Shown one piece after another: positions 33,721 through 43,142 of a stretch of 64,000 nucleotides of DNA. Source of the stretch: Subdoligranulum variabile. GTDB lineage: Bacteria; Bacillota; Clostridia; Oscillospirales; Ruminococcaceae. A program made the translations under genes and the position numbers. The first letter of the stretch is position 1, and the number at the start of each line of letters is the position of its first letter. Below the pieces are notes generated by a model that was given only the letters and a program-made list of their open reading frames with translations, did not search any database and was not told where the DNA came from. Where the stretch lies: contig NZ_CP102293.1 of the NCBI RefSeq assembly GCF_025152575.1, positions 1 through 64,000 on the forward strand, given 5' to 3'.

Positions 33721-35208
33721 TTACTTCAACTGTTCGGCAAAAAGCTCGGCCCGGGCAGCGGCTTTCTTTTCAGCGATGCGCTTCTGTACATGGACCATCT
33801 CTTCCTTGGTCAGAGGGCAGTCGCGCATAGCCACCAAGGTAATGATCCATCCGATGATGGGCAGGCCAAACTTGAGGAACATGGCCATCCAGAAGATGGA
33901 GGTGGTGCAGGGATCGGTGGGCTGAGGCATGGTGGTGGTGTAACCCAGCAGCGCCACAGCACCGGTAGCAATGACCGCCGCGAAGGAGGTAATGAGCTTG
34001 TCCACCAGGCTGTAAGTGCCGGAAACCACCGCCGGGATGTACCGGCCGGAGCGATCCAGCTCAAAGTCGATAGCATCGGCCATGTAAGAGGTATTGGAGG
34101 TAGTAATGCACATGTTGGAACCGTTGAGCAACAGGTTCAGTACTGTATTGATGATCATTTCAGAACTGCCTATGACGCCAATTCGAGTCGGGTCGATGGA
34201 CAGGAAAAAGACCACCAATACCACCGTGATGGCCATGCTGACATATGTCCAGGTCACAATTCCCTTCTTGCTGCCGTGCTTGCCCACATATTTGGCACCA
34301 AAGGCTGCAAAGAAGATGGAGGGCACCATGCTGATGACCGTCAGGATGGTGGCCAGGCCCATGTTGCCGATGATGATGCCGTTGAACAGGGTGTTGATGA
34401 CGGCCTGACTGGCCACTTGCTGGGCCAATTTGTCCGAGGCGTTGGAGGCAATGTAGCATTGCAGAGGTTTGTTGTGCATCAGCACTTCGATAATATCCCC
34501 CATTTTCAGTGGCTCAGACTTCTTGGTTCCCAGAAAAGTTTCGGGCTTGTCGTACGAGGATACGCCCAGGCAGACCAGCAGGGTGCCCACTGCGGCCACG
34601 ACCAGCGTGATGGCGCAGGCAGCAGAGAGGAAGGCCTGGTTGTACTGGCCGCCGAACTTGGGCAGCAGCACTACGTTCATCACCATGGACATGGCCATGG
34701 GCACCAGATAATTGAAAGCGGTAGTCCAGACGCCGATGGTGGGGCGCTGGGTGGGGTCGTTGGTCATGATGGCGGGGATGGTCTGGGCTGTCATGTTGGT
34801 GACGGTGTAGCCAATGACGTAGCCCACATAGAGCAAAACAAAGACCGGCAGACCCAATCCTTTGGAAGAGAAGCCGGTGAACATACCGTAGAGGGCAGCC
34901 GCCTCAATGAGATAGCCAACCACCAGCAAAATACGCAGCTTGCCGAATCGGGTGTTGACCCGGTCATACACAAAGGCCAGAAGTGGGTCGGTGATCGCGT
35001 CCAGAATACGGGAGCAGGTCAGGATAATGCCCACTGCGGCGGTTGTGATGCCGTACCCGATACTGGCCGAATAGCTGGCCATACCAATCAGAGAGTAAAC
35101 GCTCATACCCACAAGGCCATTGCAGGCGTAGCAGATAATTTGCCAGAGCTTGGCGCGGCGGTACTGGACGCCGTCGATTTCGCTGGCGCTGAGATGTTTT
35201 TTTGCCAT
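33721..35208 (-). CDS. GPH family glycoside:cation symporter
   Basis: 495 residues with about 12 transmembrane segments. It has the glycoside-pentoside-hexuronide family pattern ILDAITDPLLAFVYDRVNTRFGKLR near 68-92 (the D-P-x8-D-R motif of MelB-like transporters) and a cytoplasmic C-terminal tail rich in Lys and Glu. It would import a glycoside or oligosaccharide with a cation for the operon enzymes downstream. It is divergent from the GH1 gene at 35448, with an AT-rich 240-bp region between holding both promoters. Confidence 0.9.
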   Translation of the reverse strand: MAKKHLSASEIDGVQYRRAKLWQIICYACNGLVGMSVYSLIGMASYSASIGYGITTAAVGIILTCSRILDAITDPLLAFVYDRVNTRFGKLRILLVVGYLIEAAALYGMFTGFSSKGLGLPVFVLLYVGYVIGYTVTNMTAQTIPAIMTNDPTQRPTIGVWTTAFNYLVPMAMSMVMNVVLLPKFGGQYNQAFLSAACAITLVVAAVGTLLVCLGVSSYDKPETFLGTKKSEPLKMGDIIEVLMHNKPLQCYIASNASDKLAQQVASQAVINTLFNGIIIGNMGLATILTVISMVPSIFFAAFGAKYVGKHGSKKGIVTWTYVSMAITVVLVVFFLSIDPTRIGVIGSSEMIINTVLNLLLNGSNMCITTSNTSYMADAIDFELDRSGRYIPAVVSGTYSLVDKLITSFAAVIATGAVALLGYTTTMPQPTDPCTTSIFWMAMFLKFGLPIIGWIITLVAMRDCPLTKEEMVHVQKRIAEKKAAARAELFAEQLK

Positions 35209-35447
35209 ACGGTTTTTCCTCCTTAAAAGTGTGCAACGGTTTTGTTTGTACTCTCACTATAGCAGACCGCCATCGCAAGAAAGAGTCAATTTTCAGCAAA
35301 CCAGTACAATTATTCATGTAATTTCCCTGTATAATCAATTTTTTACCCCTTATTTTCAATTTTTACACCATAAGAATCCGACAGGTATGGTATGATACGG
35401 ACAAGCAAATGGACTTTGACGTCTCGATAATAAAAGGAGGATTATCC

Positions 35448-36749
35448 ATGCAGAAATTTGCAAAAGGATTTCTGGTGGGTGCTGCCACTGCGGCCCACCA
35501 GGTGGAAGGAAACAACATCCATTCCGACTACTGGGCCCAGGAACAGCTGCCCCACTCCAGCTTTGCCGAACCCAGCGGCATCGCCTGTGACCATTATAAT
35601 CGATATGAGGAAGATATCCGATTGCTTGCCGAAGCCGGACTCAACGCCTACCGCTTTTCCATTGAGTGGGCGCGTATCGAGCCGGAGGAAGGAAAGTTTG
35701 ATGCCGGTGAAATGGAACATTACCGCCGGGTTATTGCCTGCTGTAAGGCCCATGGGGTAGAGCCGGTAGTGACCCTGCTGCATTTCACCAGCCCCAGGTG
35801 GCTGATCGCCAAAGGCGGCTGGGAGGCCGAGTCCACCATCTCCTATTTCAAGCGGTATGTCACGTATGTAATGGAACAGCTGGGCGATGCGCTGCACTAT
35901 GTCTGCACCATCAACGAAGCCAACATGGGGCTGCAGCTGGCAGCCATCTCCAAGCGGTTCCGGCTGATGGCCGAACAGGCGGCCAGGAACGCTGCCGCTG
36001 CTGGCAAATCCGCCGAGGGTACCGTGCAGGTGGGCATGAATTTCCAGAAGATGATGGAAAACATGAAATATGCCGCCGCTGAAAACGCCGGTGTCTTTGG
36101 GGACCCGCAGCCCAAAATCTTTGTCAGCGAGCGTACCCCCGAAGGAGATCTGCTGGTTATGCGCGCCCACACCGCCGCCCGGGAGGCCATCCGGGCCATC
36201 TGCCCACATGTAAAGGTGGGCCTGACCCTTTCTCTCCATGACCTGCAGGCCCAATCGGGCGGAGAACCCTTTGCCGAGGCGGCCTGGAATGAGGAGTTTA
36301 CCCACTACCTGCCCTATATTCAGGGAGACGACTTTCTGGGCGTGCAGAACTACACCCGTACTCTGTACGGCCCCACCGGCCAGCTGCCCGCCCCCGAAGG
36401 TGCAGAACTGACCCAAATGGACTATGAATTCTATCCCCAGGCCCTGGAACATGTGCTGCGCAAGGTAGCCAAGGACTTCCACGGAGACCTGATTGTCACC
36501 GAGAACGGCATTGCCACCGCCGATGACACTCGTCGGGCAGCTTTTATCGAGCAAGCCCTGGCCGGGGTACAGCGTTGTGTAGCCGACGGTCTGCCGGTGA
36601 AGGGATACTTCCACTGGAGCCTGATGGACAATTTTGAGTGGCAGAAAGGTTTTGCCATGAACTTCGGGCTGATTGCCGTGGACCGAACCACCATGGCCCG
36701 CACGCCCAAGCCCAGTCTGGCAGTGTTGGGCAGTTACGCTGGCGAATAA
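35448..36749 (+). CDS. GH1 family beta-glycosidase
   Basis: 433 residues. GH1 signatures are FLVGAATAAHQVEG near 8-21, AYRFSIEWARIEPEEG near 64-79, acid/base Glu in TINEANMG near 158, nucleophile Glu in LIVTENGIA near 350 and WSLMDNFEW near 392. The Glu of the usual TxNEP motif is retained, but Pro is replaced by Ala. It lacks the phosphate-loop features of 6-phospho-beta-glucosidases as far as I can see. AAGGAGG precedes the ATG, so the upstream codons are excluded. It is divergent from the GPH symporter. Confidence 0.9.
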   Translation: MQKFAKGFLVGAATAAHQVEGNNIHSDYWAQEQLPHSSFAEPSGIACDHYNRYEEDIRLLAEAGLNAYRFSIEWARIEPEEGKFDAGEMEHYRRVIACCKAHGVEPVVTLLHFTSPRWLIAKGGWEAESTISYFKRYVTYVMEQLGDALHYVCTINEANMGLQLAAISKRFRLMAEQAARNAAAAGKSAEGTVQVGMNFQKMMENMKYAAAENAGVFGDPQPKIFVSERTPEGDLLVMRAHTAAREAIRAICPHVKVGLTLSLHDLQAQSGGEPFAEAAWNEEFTHYLPYIQGDDFLGVQNYTRTLYGPTGQLPAPEGAELTQMDYEFYPQALEHVLRKVAKDFHGDLIVTENGIATADDTRRAAFIEQALAGVQRCVADGLPVKGYFHWSLMDNFEWQKGFAMNFGLIAVDRTTMARTPKPSLAVLGSYAGE

Positions 36750-36755
36750 ATCCGG

Positions 36756-36785
36756 AACGGGCTGTCTGTACGGCAGCCCGTTTTT
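36756..36785 (+). terminator. Terminator of GH1
   Basis: AACGGGCTG pairs with CAGCCCGTT, followed by a T-run, six bases after the stop codon. A TATAAT box for the next gene follows at 36791-36796. Confidence 0.8.
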
Positions 36786-36818
36786 CATGGTATAATAACG
36801 GCAAGCGAGGTGATTCCG

Positions 36819-38018
36819 ATGGAAGTTTTTCAGAGCATGGCATTGCTGGCAGAGCTGGTACAGTGCGGCGGCCCGATTTTCACCTGGTGTTACGACGAAA
36901 AGGGAAACCTGCTGCGCAGCAACTGCCCGGACGAAGCCTTCCTGTCCGGTATTTTTGGCCTGTTCGGCTGCAAACAGCAGATGATGGAATACGGCGCCGC
37001 CCATGATACCCCCATTACGCTGGGAACCGCCCTGGGAATCCTGTGGGCGGCCGCTTTTGAAAAGAAAAACGGAGAGCTGAAACGTGCCTGGGTAATGGGG
37101 CCTGTCTTCTATCAGGATGTTTCCATGCGAGGAATTGAACAGGGTCTGCGCTATTACAGCCATCTGGAAACCAGTGTTTCCTGGACGATGCATCTGCAGC
37201 AGGTCCTGGCCAAAGTTCCTGTACTGCAAAATACCATCCTGCACCGGTACACCTTGATGATGCACTATTGTCTGACGGGAATCCACCTGGAAATCAGTGA
37301 TATCAACAGCGAAACTCCGCCCAAAGTCTATGATCCGACCTATACCCCTGCCCATGACCGCCACAAGGTCTGGATGGCAGAACAAGGTCTTTTACAGATG
37401 GTACGCACCGGGGATCTGAACTACAAACAGGCACTGTCCAACAGCATGACCTTGAGTGCCGGTGTCCCGGTACACAGCGATGACGCCTTGCGGCAAAGCA
37501 AAATTTCGGTGATCGTGTTCACCTCTCTGGTGTGCCGTGCAGCCATTGAGGGCGGGCTTTCTCCCGAGGAGGCCTACGCTTTGGGTGACAGTTATATCCA
37601 GACTGCCGAGTCCGCCAAAACCCTGGACGATCTGAATCCGCTGAGCCTGGTGATGTACGATGACTTTATCCGCCGGGTACACAAATGCCGCACCAATCCC
37701 AAGCTCAGCCGTCCGGTCCAGCAGTGTGTGGATTACATCGAGATGCATCTGGACCAGAAAATCCGGGCCGCCGATCTGGCAGCCGTGGTGGGATATACCG
37801 AATATTACCTGACCCATAAGTTCAAGGCCGAAACGGGGCTTTGCATCAGTGACTACATCAAGTTTGCCAAAATTGAGCGGGCAAAGGTCCTTCTGAAAAG
37901 CACCGACCAGACCGTACAGGAGATTGCTGCCGCCCTGTGTTTCAGTACCCGCAACTATTTCAGCCGGATCTTTCAGGAAGTGACCGGACAAACGCCCGTA
38001 GAGTATAGGGGTGGATGA
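36819..38018 (+). CDS. AraC family regulator with large N-terminal sensing domain
   Basis: 399 residues. The C-terminal 100 residues form the AraC double helix-turn-helix (IRAADLAAVVGYTEYYLTHKFKAETG and VQEIAAALCFSTRNYFSRIFQEVTGQTPVEYRGG). The first 270 residues are a long cytoplasmic domain without a cupin signature, similar in layout to YSIRK-type regulators. ATG at 36819 is used. It follows GH1 on the same strand and sits near the divergent GPH/GH2 operon, which it probably controls. Confidence 0.85.
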   Translation: MEVFQSMALLAELVQCGGPIFTWCYDEKGNLLRSNCPDEAFLSGIFGLFGCKQQMMEYGAAHDTPITLGTALGILWAAAFEKKNGELKRAWVMGPVFYQDVSMRGIEQGLRYYSHLETSVSWTMHLQQVLAKVPVLQNTILHRYTLMMHYCLTGIHLEISDINSETPPKVYDPTYTPAHDRHKVWMAEQGLLQMVRTGDLNYKQALSNSMTLSAGVPVHSDDALRQSKISVIVFTSLVCRAAIEGGLSPEEAYALGDSYIQTAESAKTLDDLNPLSLVMYDDFIRRVHKCRTNPKLSRPVQQCVDYIEMHLDQKIRAADLAAVVGYTEYYLTHKFKAETGLCISDYIKFAKIERAKVLLKSTDQTVQEIAAALCFSTRNYFSRIFQEVTGQTPVEYRGG

Positions 38019-38041
38019 GACTTATTTTTTCCAGCACATCA

Positions 38042-38080
38042 AAACAGACAGCGAAGGAACTTCTTCGCTGTCTGTTTTCT
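38042..38080. terminator. Bidirectional terminator between AraC and TetR genes
   Basis: ACAGACAGCGAAG pairs with CTTCGCTGTCTGT between two converging genes, with T-runs on both strands. Confidence 0.75.
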
Positions 38081-38083
38081 TCT

Positions 38084-38656
38084 TTACAGAGAATATGCTG
38101 GCGGCTCCACGCCGGCCGCTCCGGCACACAGCGCCGCAATGGCCGCCGCCACCTGTTCCGGCGGCGCTTTCCGGTCACTGTGCAGCCAGTATGACATCAC
38201 CCCGAAAGCCCCCGCAAACAAAAAGGTATTCTGCATTCCCCTCCAGCCGTCATCCGCCCCGGTGCGCTCTCCAGCGTCCATCCGCAGGTCCATATAGTGA
38301 AAACAACACCCCACCACCCGGTGCAGAAAGGCATCGTCCGGGCTCTGCCGCGCCAGAACCGCCAGAAAATCCTCGTCGCTCTGCAGCTTTTGCAGCATGG
38401 AAAGCAAAACCGCCTGCACGCCCCGGTCTCGGGTACTCACCAAGACTGCTTCCAGCTGTTCCAGAGCCTGTTCCTCCAACTGTTCCATCAGATCATAACA
38501 ATCCCGGAAATGCCGGTAAAAGGTTCCCCTGTTGATCTGCGCCAGGGTACAGACCTCTTTGACGGTGATCTTCTCCATCGGCTTTTGCTGCAGAAGTTGC
38601 CAGAAGGCGGTGGTGATGATCTCCCGTGTATAACGGGTACGCGGATCAGTTTTCAT
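38084..38656 (-). CDS. TetR family repressor
   Basis: 190 residues with a TetR N-terminal helix-turn-helix (RYTREIITTAFWQLLQQKPMEKITVKEVCTLAQINRGTFYRHFRDCYDLME, about 8-58) and a helical ligand domain. The C-terminal region has the pattern of TetR_C_8-type regulators. AAGGAG lies before the ATG at 38656. It is divergent from a MATE exporter about 170 bp away, the classic layout of a drug-responsive repressor and its efflux pump. Confidence 0.9.
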   Translation of the reverse strand: MKTDPRTRYTREIITTAFWQLLQQKPMEKITVKEVCTLAQINRGTFYRHFRDCYDLMEQLEEQALEQLEAVLVSTRDRGVQAVLLSMLQKLQSDEDFLAVLARQSPDDAFLHRVVGCCFHYMDLRMDAGERTGADDGWRGMQNTFLFAGAFGVMSYWLHSDRKAPPEQVAAAIAALCAGAAGVEPPAYSL

Positions 38657-38824
38657 ATTGTGCTCCTTTTTGCAACAGCCAGACGCTTTATGTCGCACAA
38701 AGCAACAGCTGCCGCTCTATTGCTGATTGCGCCGGTTCTTTTTCCTCAGTATACTGAAAGGCAGAAGAAAAAGCAACACGTGTTCACAAAATCATCATGC
38801 GTTCTTTTAAAAGGAGGACTTTCT

Positions 38825-40180
38825 GTGCAGAGCGAACGGCTGTTCAAGGAGGCGCCTGTCTGGCAGGCTATCGGTGCGCTGGTGGGCCCCTCTGTCCTGT
38901 CGGTTCTGGTCATGATCATCTATAATATGACCGACCTGTTTTTTATCGGATTGCTGCAGGATACCGCCCTGACCGCGGCGGTGGCGGTGGTAGGGCCTGT
39001 TTTCACCCTGGCTTCTGCCGGTGCCACTGTTCTGGGCATGGGCGGTTGTGCCGTGGTGGCCGGTTCTTTGGGCGCCGGCGACCGTCAGGACGCCCGGTGC
39101 GTTTCCAGCCTTTGCGGTTGGTGTGGCCTTCTGACCGGCGTACTCCTGGCCGTGGTACTGAATCTGTTCTGTGAACCGATTTTGTATTTGCTGGGCACCA
39201 ATGCCGAGATTCTGCCTTACGCTACCCATTACCTGCGCATCCTGGCTCTGGGTGCCCCGGCCATGATCTTCTCGGTTTCCGCAGCCACCCTGCTGCGGGC
39301 AGACGGCGCCATCCGCCGGGGACTGGTGGGCAACCTGGCCGGAAGCCTTACCAATATCCTGCTGGACCCGCTTTTCATCCTGGCTTTCGGCTGGAACATT
39401 GCCGGAGCTGCCGCAGCCACCATGCTGGGCAATCTGGTGGCCAGCGGGCTTTACCTTCACCACATTCTTTGCCGTTCTGATGCCCTGAGTCTGCGACCTG
39501 CCGATGCCCTGCGCTGCCCCTCCCGGCTGGGGCGGGTCCTGACTCTGGGCCTGCCCAATGGGGTAAGCAGTCTGCTGAGTGGTCTGGCCGGCAGTTTCAG
39601 CAATCGTCTGTTGGCTGCTTACGGCACCAACGCCCTGGCTGCCATGGCAGCCGCCGACAAATCCGCCATGGTCGTGACCCTGGTCCAGATGGGCATCTGT
39701 ATGGGATTGCAGCCATTGCTTTCCTATAATGTGGGCGGACGGAATCTCCCCCGGCTTCGGGCAGTCCTGAGCAGAAGTTTGGGCCTGACCGTAGGTTTTG
39801 GCACCCTGTTTTCTCTGTTCTGCCTGCTGGCACAGCGGCCGCTGATTGGACTGTTTTTATCCGATCCTGAGGCAGTGTTCCTGGCTCGCCAGCTTCTTCC
39901 CTGGCTGCTGGCAGGCAGTCCGCTGCTGGGCCTGTACTATCTGGGCATCAATTTCCTGCAGGCCGCCGGCTATGCCGGCAGTGCCACCCTTCTTTCCGCC
40001 CTGCGCCAGGGCGTGCTGCTGGTTCCGGCCCTGTACGGGTTCCACCATCTGCTGGGGCTGCCCGGCCTGGCGGCTGCCCGTGCCGCCACCGACCTGTTCA
40101 GTGCAGCCATTGCTCTGCTGCTCTTTATTATGGTCTGGCATAAATTGACGAGCAGCCTCCGGCCTCGAACCTGTCTATAA
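38825..40180 (+). CDS. MATE family efflux transporter
   Basis: 451 residues with about 12 transmembrane helices. NMTDLFFIGLLQDTALTAAVAVVGP near 40-60 and LLDPLFILAFGWNIAGAAAAT near 180-200 are the family signatures in the two halves. A GTG start at 38825 with AAAGGAGGA seven bases upstream is used; the open frame extends much further upstream but only across the divergent TetR gene. Probably repressed by that TetR protein. Substrate unknown. Confidence 0.9.
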   Translation: MQSERLFKEAPVWQAIGALVGPSVLSVLVMIIYNMTDLFFIGLLQDTALTAAVAVVGPVFTLASAGATVLGMGGCAVVAGSLGAGDRQDARCVSSLCGWCGLLTGVLLAVVLNLFCEPILYLLGTNAEILPYATHYLRILALGAPAMIFSVSAATLLRADGAIRRGLVGNLAGSLTNILLDPLFILAFGWNIAGAAAATMLGNLVASGLYLHHILCRSDALSLRPADALRCPSRLGRVLTLGLPNGVSSLLSGLAGSFSNRLLAAYGTNALAAMAAADKSAMVVTLVQMGICMGLQPLLSYNVGGRNLPRLRAVLSRSLGLTVGFGTLFSLFCLLAQRPLIGLFLSDPEAVFLARQLLPWLLAGSPLLGLYYLGINFLQAAGYAGSATLLSALRQGVLLVPALYGFHHLLGLPGLAAARAATDLFSAAIALLLFIMVWHKLTSSLRPRTCL

Positions 40181-40211
40181 AGTGCCCCAACGTGTTATCC
40201 TCACGTTCCAA

Positions 40212-40254
40212 AGAGCCCGGCACATTTTGTTTTCAAAATGCTGCCCGGGCTTTT
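40212..40254 (+). terminator. Terminator of the MATE gene
   Basis: AGCCCGG pairs with CCGGGCT and an inner CATTTTG pairs with CAAAATG, followed by TTTT. It isolates MATE from the GH78 gene. Confidence 0.8.
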
Positions 40255-40334
40255 CATTTGCAACAGTCTTTATATTGCATGAAAATTCACCCCACATTCC
40301 AAATTATCACCCCGTATAGTCCCTGTTTTTTCGC

Positions 40335-40340
40335 TATAAT
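40335..40340 (+). promoter_or_regulatory. -10 box of the GH78 promoter
   Basis: A perfect TATAAT lies 35 bases before the GTG start of the rhamnosidase. No good -35 box is 17 bases upstream, which suggests dependence on an activator. Confidence 0.45.
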
Positions 40341-40374
40341 GAAAACAATCTGAAAGGGAAAGGACTGCAGAACC

Positions 40375-42987
40375 GTGCAAGCAACCAATCTTCAAACCAA
40401 TCACCTGACGGCCCCTCTTGGAATGGATGGCGGCCCATTGTTTTTATCCTGGCAATGTACCGGCGGATTGCGCCAGACCGCTTATGAGATCCACCTGACG
40501 GCAGACGATGCCCTTGTCTGGGAAAGCGGCAAGGTGGCAACCCAAAGTATGCATGCCGATGCTCCCGCCGTAGAAGGGGCCCGGGTCCGGGGCAGCTGGA
40601 AGGTCCGGCTGTGGGACGAAAATAACTGTCCCGGCCCCTGGAGCGGGGCCCGGTTTGAGACGGGACTTTCCACCGGGGAATGGCAGGGGCTGTGGGTTGC
40701 CCCTGAGACTGCACCGTTGGATATTCCCGGTGACGACGCCATCAACGCCTTTGCCCGCCCCAACTGGGAGCGCAAGCAGGCCGAGAAAGAGGCCGCCGGC
40801 AAGGGTGCGGCGGAGCCCTACCAGCCCCACCGTCCGGCCTCCTATCTGCGAAAAACCTTCACCGCTCCGTCCGGTCGCGGACGTCTGTACATCACCGCCA
40901 AAGGACTGTATGTAGCCTGGCTCAACGGTGTACGGGTGGGCGATATGGTGCTGGCTCCCGGCAGTTTTACCGCTGACAAGCACCTGGGCGCCCAGACCTA
41001 CGACGTGACAGCTCTTCTGCGGGAGGGGGAAAACGAGCTGCTGATCGCCTTGGGCGATGGCTGGTACCGCAGCACCAGCGGCGTAGACGGTGACCGCAAC
41101 CTCTTCGGCGATACACTGGGCGTTCTCTTCCAGTTGGAGGTTGATGGCAAAGTGGTCTGTGTTTCGGACGATACCATGCAGGCCACCCAGCAGGGCCCCA
41201 TCCGCCAGAATGATTTACAGCAGGGCGAAGTGTATGACGCCCGGCTGGAAGGGCTCCTTTCCGGCTGGCACGAAGTACAAACCTACCGCGATGCCCTGCC
41301 CGTCACCGGCATGAATACGGTTCCCATCCGGGAGCGGGAGGCGTTTCCCGGGCGGCTGTTCACCGCCCCCAACGGAGAAACCGTGCTGGATTTCGGCCAG
41401 AACATTGCCGGCTATGTGGAGATGACCCTTACCGCTCATGCGGGACAGAAAGTCCTGCTGACCTGTGGTGAAACGCTGGATGAAAACGGCAACTTCACCC
41501 AGGAGAACTTCCAGGACCGCAGCCGCCACAATGAAGGCGGCACCGCCCAGATGCTGGAGCTGATCTGCAAGGAAGGGGTAAATCACTGGAAACCCAGCTT
41601 CACCATCATGGGCTTTCAGTATGCCAAAGTAGAGACGGATGCAGACCTGACCGGGGCGGTGTTCACCGCCCATGCAGTCTACTCTGATATGGCGGTCACC
41701 GGCTCTTTCACCTGCGGGAACAAAGCGGTAAACCGGCTGGTAGCCAACAGCATCTGGAGCCAGAAAGGCAACTTCTGCGATATTCCTACCGACTGCCCCA
41801 CCCGGGAACGGGCGGGCTGGACCGGAGACATGGGCGTCTTTATTGAGACCGGCCTGACCCTGATGGACTGCTACCCGGTGGTTGCCAAGTGGCTGAAAGA
41901 ATGCCGCCTGAACCAGTACCCTGACGGACGGATGGCCAACATTGCCCCGCCCAACAGCCGCCCCGGGTATATGACACCCATGCTGTGCATGTCCGCCGGT
42001 TGGGGGGACGCCGCCATTTTGGTGCCCTACGCTCTCTATAAGCGCACCGGCGACCGTCGCATCCTGGCCGATAACTATGAGATGATGCAGCGGTGGTATG
42101 CCTTTTTGCTGGGCCGGGCCCAGCAGACCACGGAAGAGCAACAGAGCGGCGAGTATGCCAAATACACGGTGCTCAACGGCCTGGACTACGGCGAGTGGTG
42201 CGAACCCGGGGTGACACCCATGCAGGCCATGGCCAATCCCCGCAAGAGCGTGGGCACAGCCTATCTCGCCTATTCCGGCCGGTTGCTGGCCGAAATTGCA
42301 GCCGTACTGGGGCGGCAGGAAGAAGCCGACGCTTACCGTGCTACCGCCGACAAGGCCGTAAAAGCCTACCGTGCAGCTTTCACGGAGGACGGCGTCATTC
42401 ACTCGGACCGCCAGTGTGAATACGTCCGGGCCATTGCCTTTGCCCTGCTGGGTGAGGAGGAGAGCCGGGCGGCTGCCACCACTTTAAACCAGATGGTGGT
42501 GGATAACGGCTGCCATCTGAACACCGGATTTCTCTCCACCCCCTTCCTGTGCGGTGTGCTGGCCCAATACGGTTACATTGATACCGCTTACCGCCTGCTG
42601 CTGCAGCCGGAGGCTCCGGGCTGGCTGTATGAGGTAAACAAAGGCGCCAACACGGTGTGGGAAACCTGGACCGGCATTGACGCCGAGGGCAAACCACACG
42701 AATCCCTGAACCACTACTCCTACGGTGCTATCTGCGGCTGGCTGTTCGGGGGCGTCTGCGGCATTCACTTCACGGACGGTCAACTGACCATTGCTCCCAC
42801 TCCGCACAAAGCGCTGGGGTACGCCAAAGCTGTTTATGATTCGCCTGCAGGCCGAATCGAAAGCGGCTGGCGGTATGAAGGAGATACGGTCACCTACGAA
42901 TTCACCATTCCCACCAATATCACAGCACACATTCACCTTCCGGACGGAAGAACACGAATGCTATCTGCTGGCACACACAGGCTCTAA
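40375..42987 (+). CDS. GH78 alpha-L-rhamnosidase
   Basis: 870 residues. An N-terminal fibronectin-like domain is followed by the rhamnosidase N domain with YLRKTF...LYITAKGLYVAWLNGVRVGD (about 155-190), a concanavalin-like domain (LDFGQNIAGYVEM near 340), the (alpha/alpha)6 barrel with DCPTRERAGWTGD near 470 and ANTVWETWTG near 758 carrying catalytic acids, and a C-terminal beta domain. No signal peptide, so it acts on imported rhamnosides. A GTG start preceded by GGGAAAGG is used. The released L-rhamnose would feed the rhaB-isomerase-rhaD-fucO operon. Confidence 0.94.
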   Translation: MQATNLQTNHLTAPLGMDGGPLFLSWQCTGGLRQTAYEIHLTADDALVWESGKVATQSMHADAPAVEGARVRGSWKVRLWDENNCPGPWSGARFETGLSTGEWQGLWVAPETAPLDIPGDDAINAFARPNWERKQAEKEAAGKGAAEPYQPHRPASYLRKTFTAPSGRGRLYITAKGLYVAWLNGVRVGDMVLAPGSFTADKHLGAQTYDVTALLREGENELLIALGDGWYRSTSGVDGDRNLFGDTLGVLFQLEVDGKVVCVSDDTMQATQQGPIRQNDLQQGEVYDARLEGLLSGWHEVQTYRDALPVTGMNTVPIREREAFPGRLFTAPNGETVLDFGQNIAGYVEMTLTAHAGQKVLLTCGETLDENGNFTQENFQDRSRHNEGGTAQMLELICKEGVNHWKPSFTIMGFQYAKVETDADLTGAVFTAHAVYSDMAVTGSFTCGNKAVNRLVANSIWSQKGNFCDIPTDCPTRERAGWTGDMGVFIETGLTLMDCYPVVAKWLKECRLNQYPDGRMANIAPPNSRPGYMTPMLCMSAGWGDAAILVPYALYKRTGDRRILADNYEMMQRWYAFLLGRAQQTTEEQQSGEYAKYTVLNGLDYGEWCEPGVTPMQAMANPRKSVGTAYLAYSGRLLAEIAAVLGRQEEADAYRATADKAVKAYRAAFTEDGVIHSDRQCEYVRAIAFALLGEEESRAAATTLNQMVVDNGCHLNTGFLSTPFLCGVLAQYGYIDTAYRLLLQPEAPGWLYEVNKGANTVWETWTGIDAEGKPHESLNHYSYGAICGWLFGGVCGIHFTDGQLTIAPTPHKALGYAKAVYDSPAGRIESGWRYEGDTVTYEFTIPTNITAHIHLPDGRTRMLSAGTHRL

Positions 42988-43069
42988 AGGTCGCTTCATA
43001 GCGCAGCCGATGTTCCCTCTTCCGGAAGAATGTGAATTTCCCGCAAAATCTATGAAGTAGATCACGTAG

Positions 43070-43101
43070 AAAAAGACTGCAACGATTGTTGCAGTCTTTT
43101 T
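43070..43101. terminator. Bidirectional terminator between GH78 and GH2
   Basis: AAAAAGACTGCAA pairs with TTGCAGTCTTTTT between converging genes. Confidence 0.8.
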
Positions 43102-43142
43102 GGTGAGACATCGGAATCTGCCGTCTGGCCTATGCCCTTTTC

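Noticed and set aside
38297..38824. 175-residue N-terminal extension of the second MATE protein
   Set aside because: It is the antisense of the divergent TetR gene. A strong ribosome site and a GTG at 38825 give the family-typical length.
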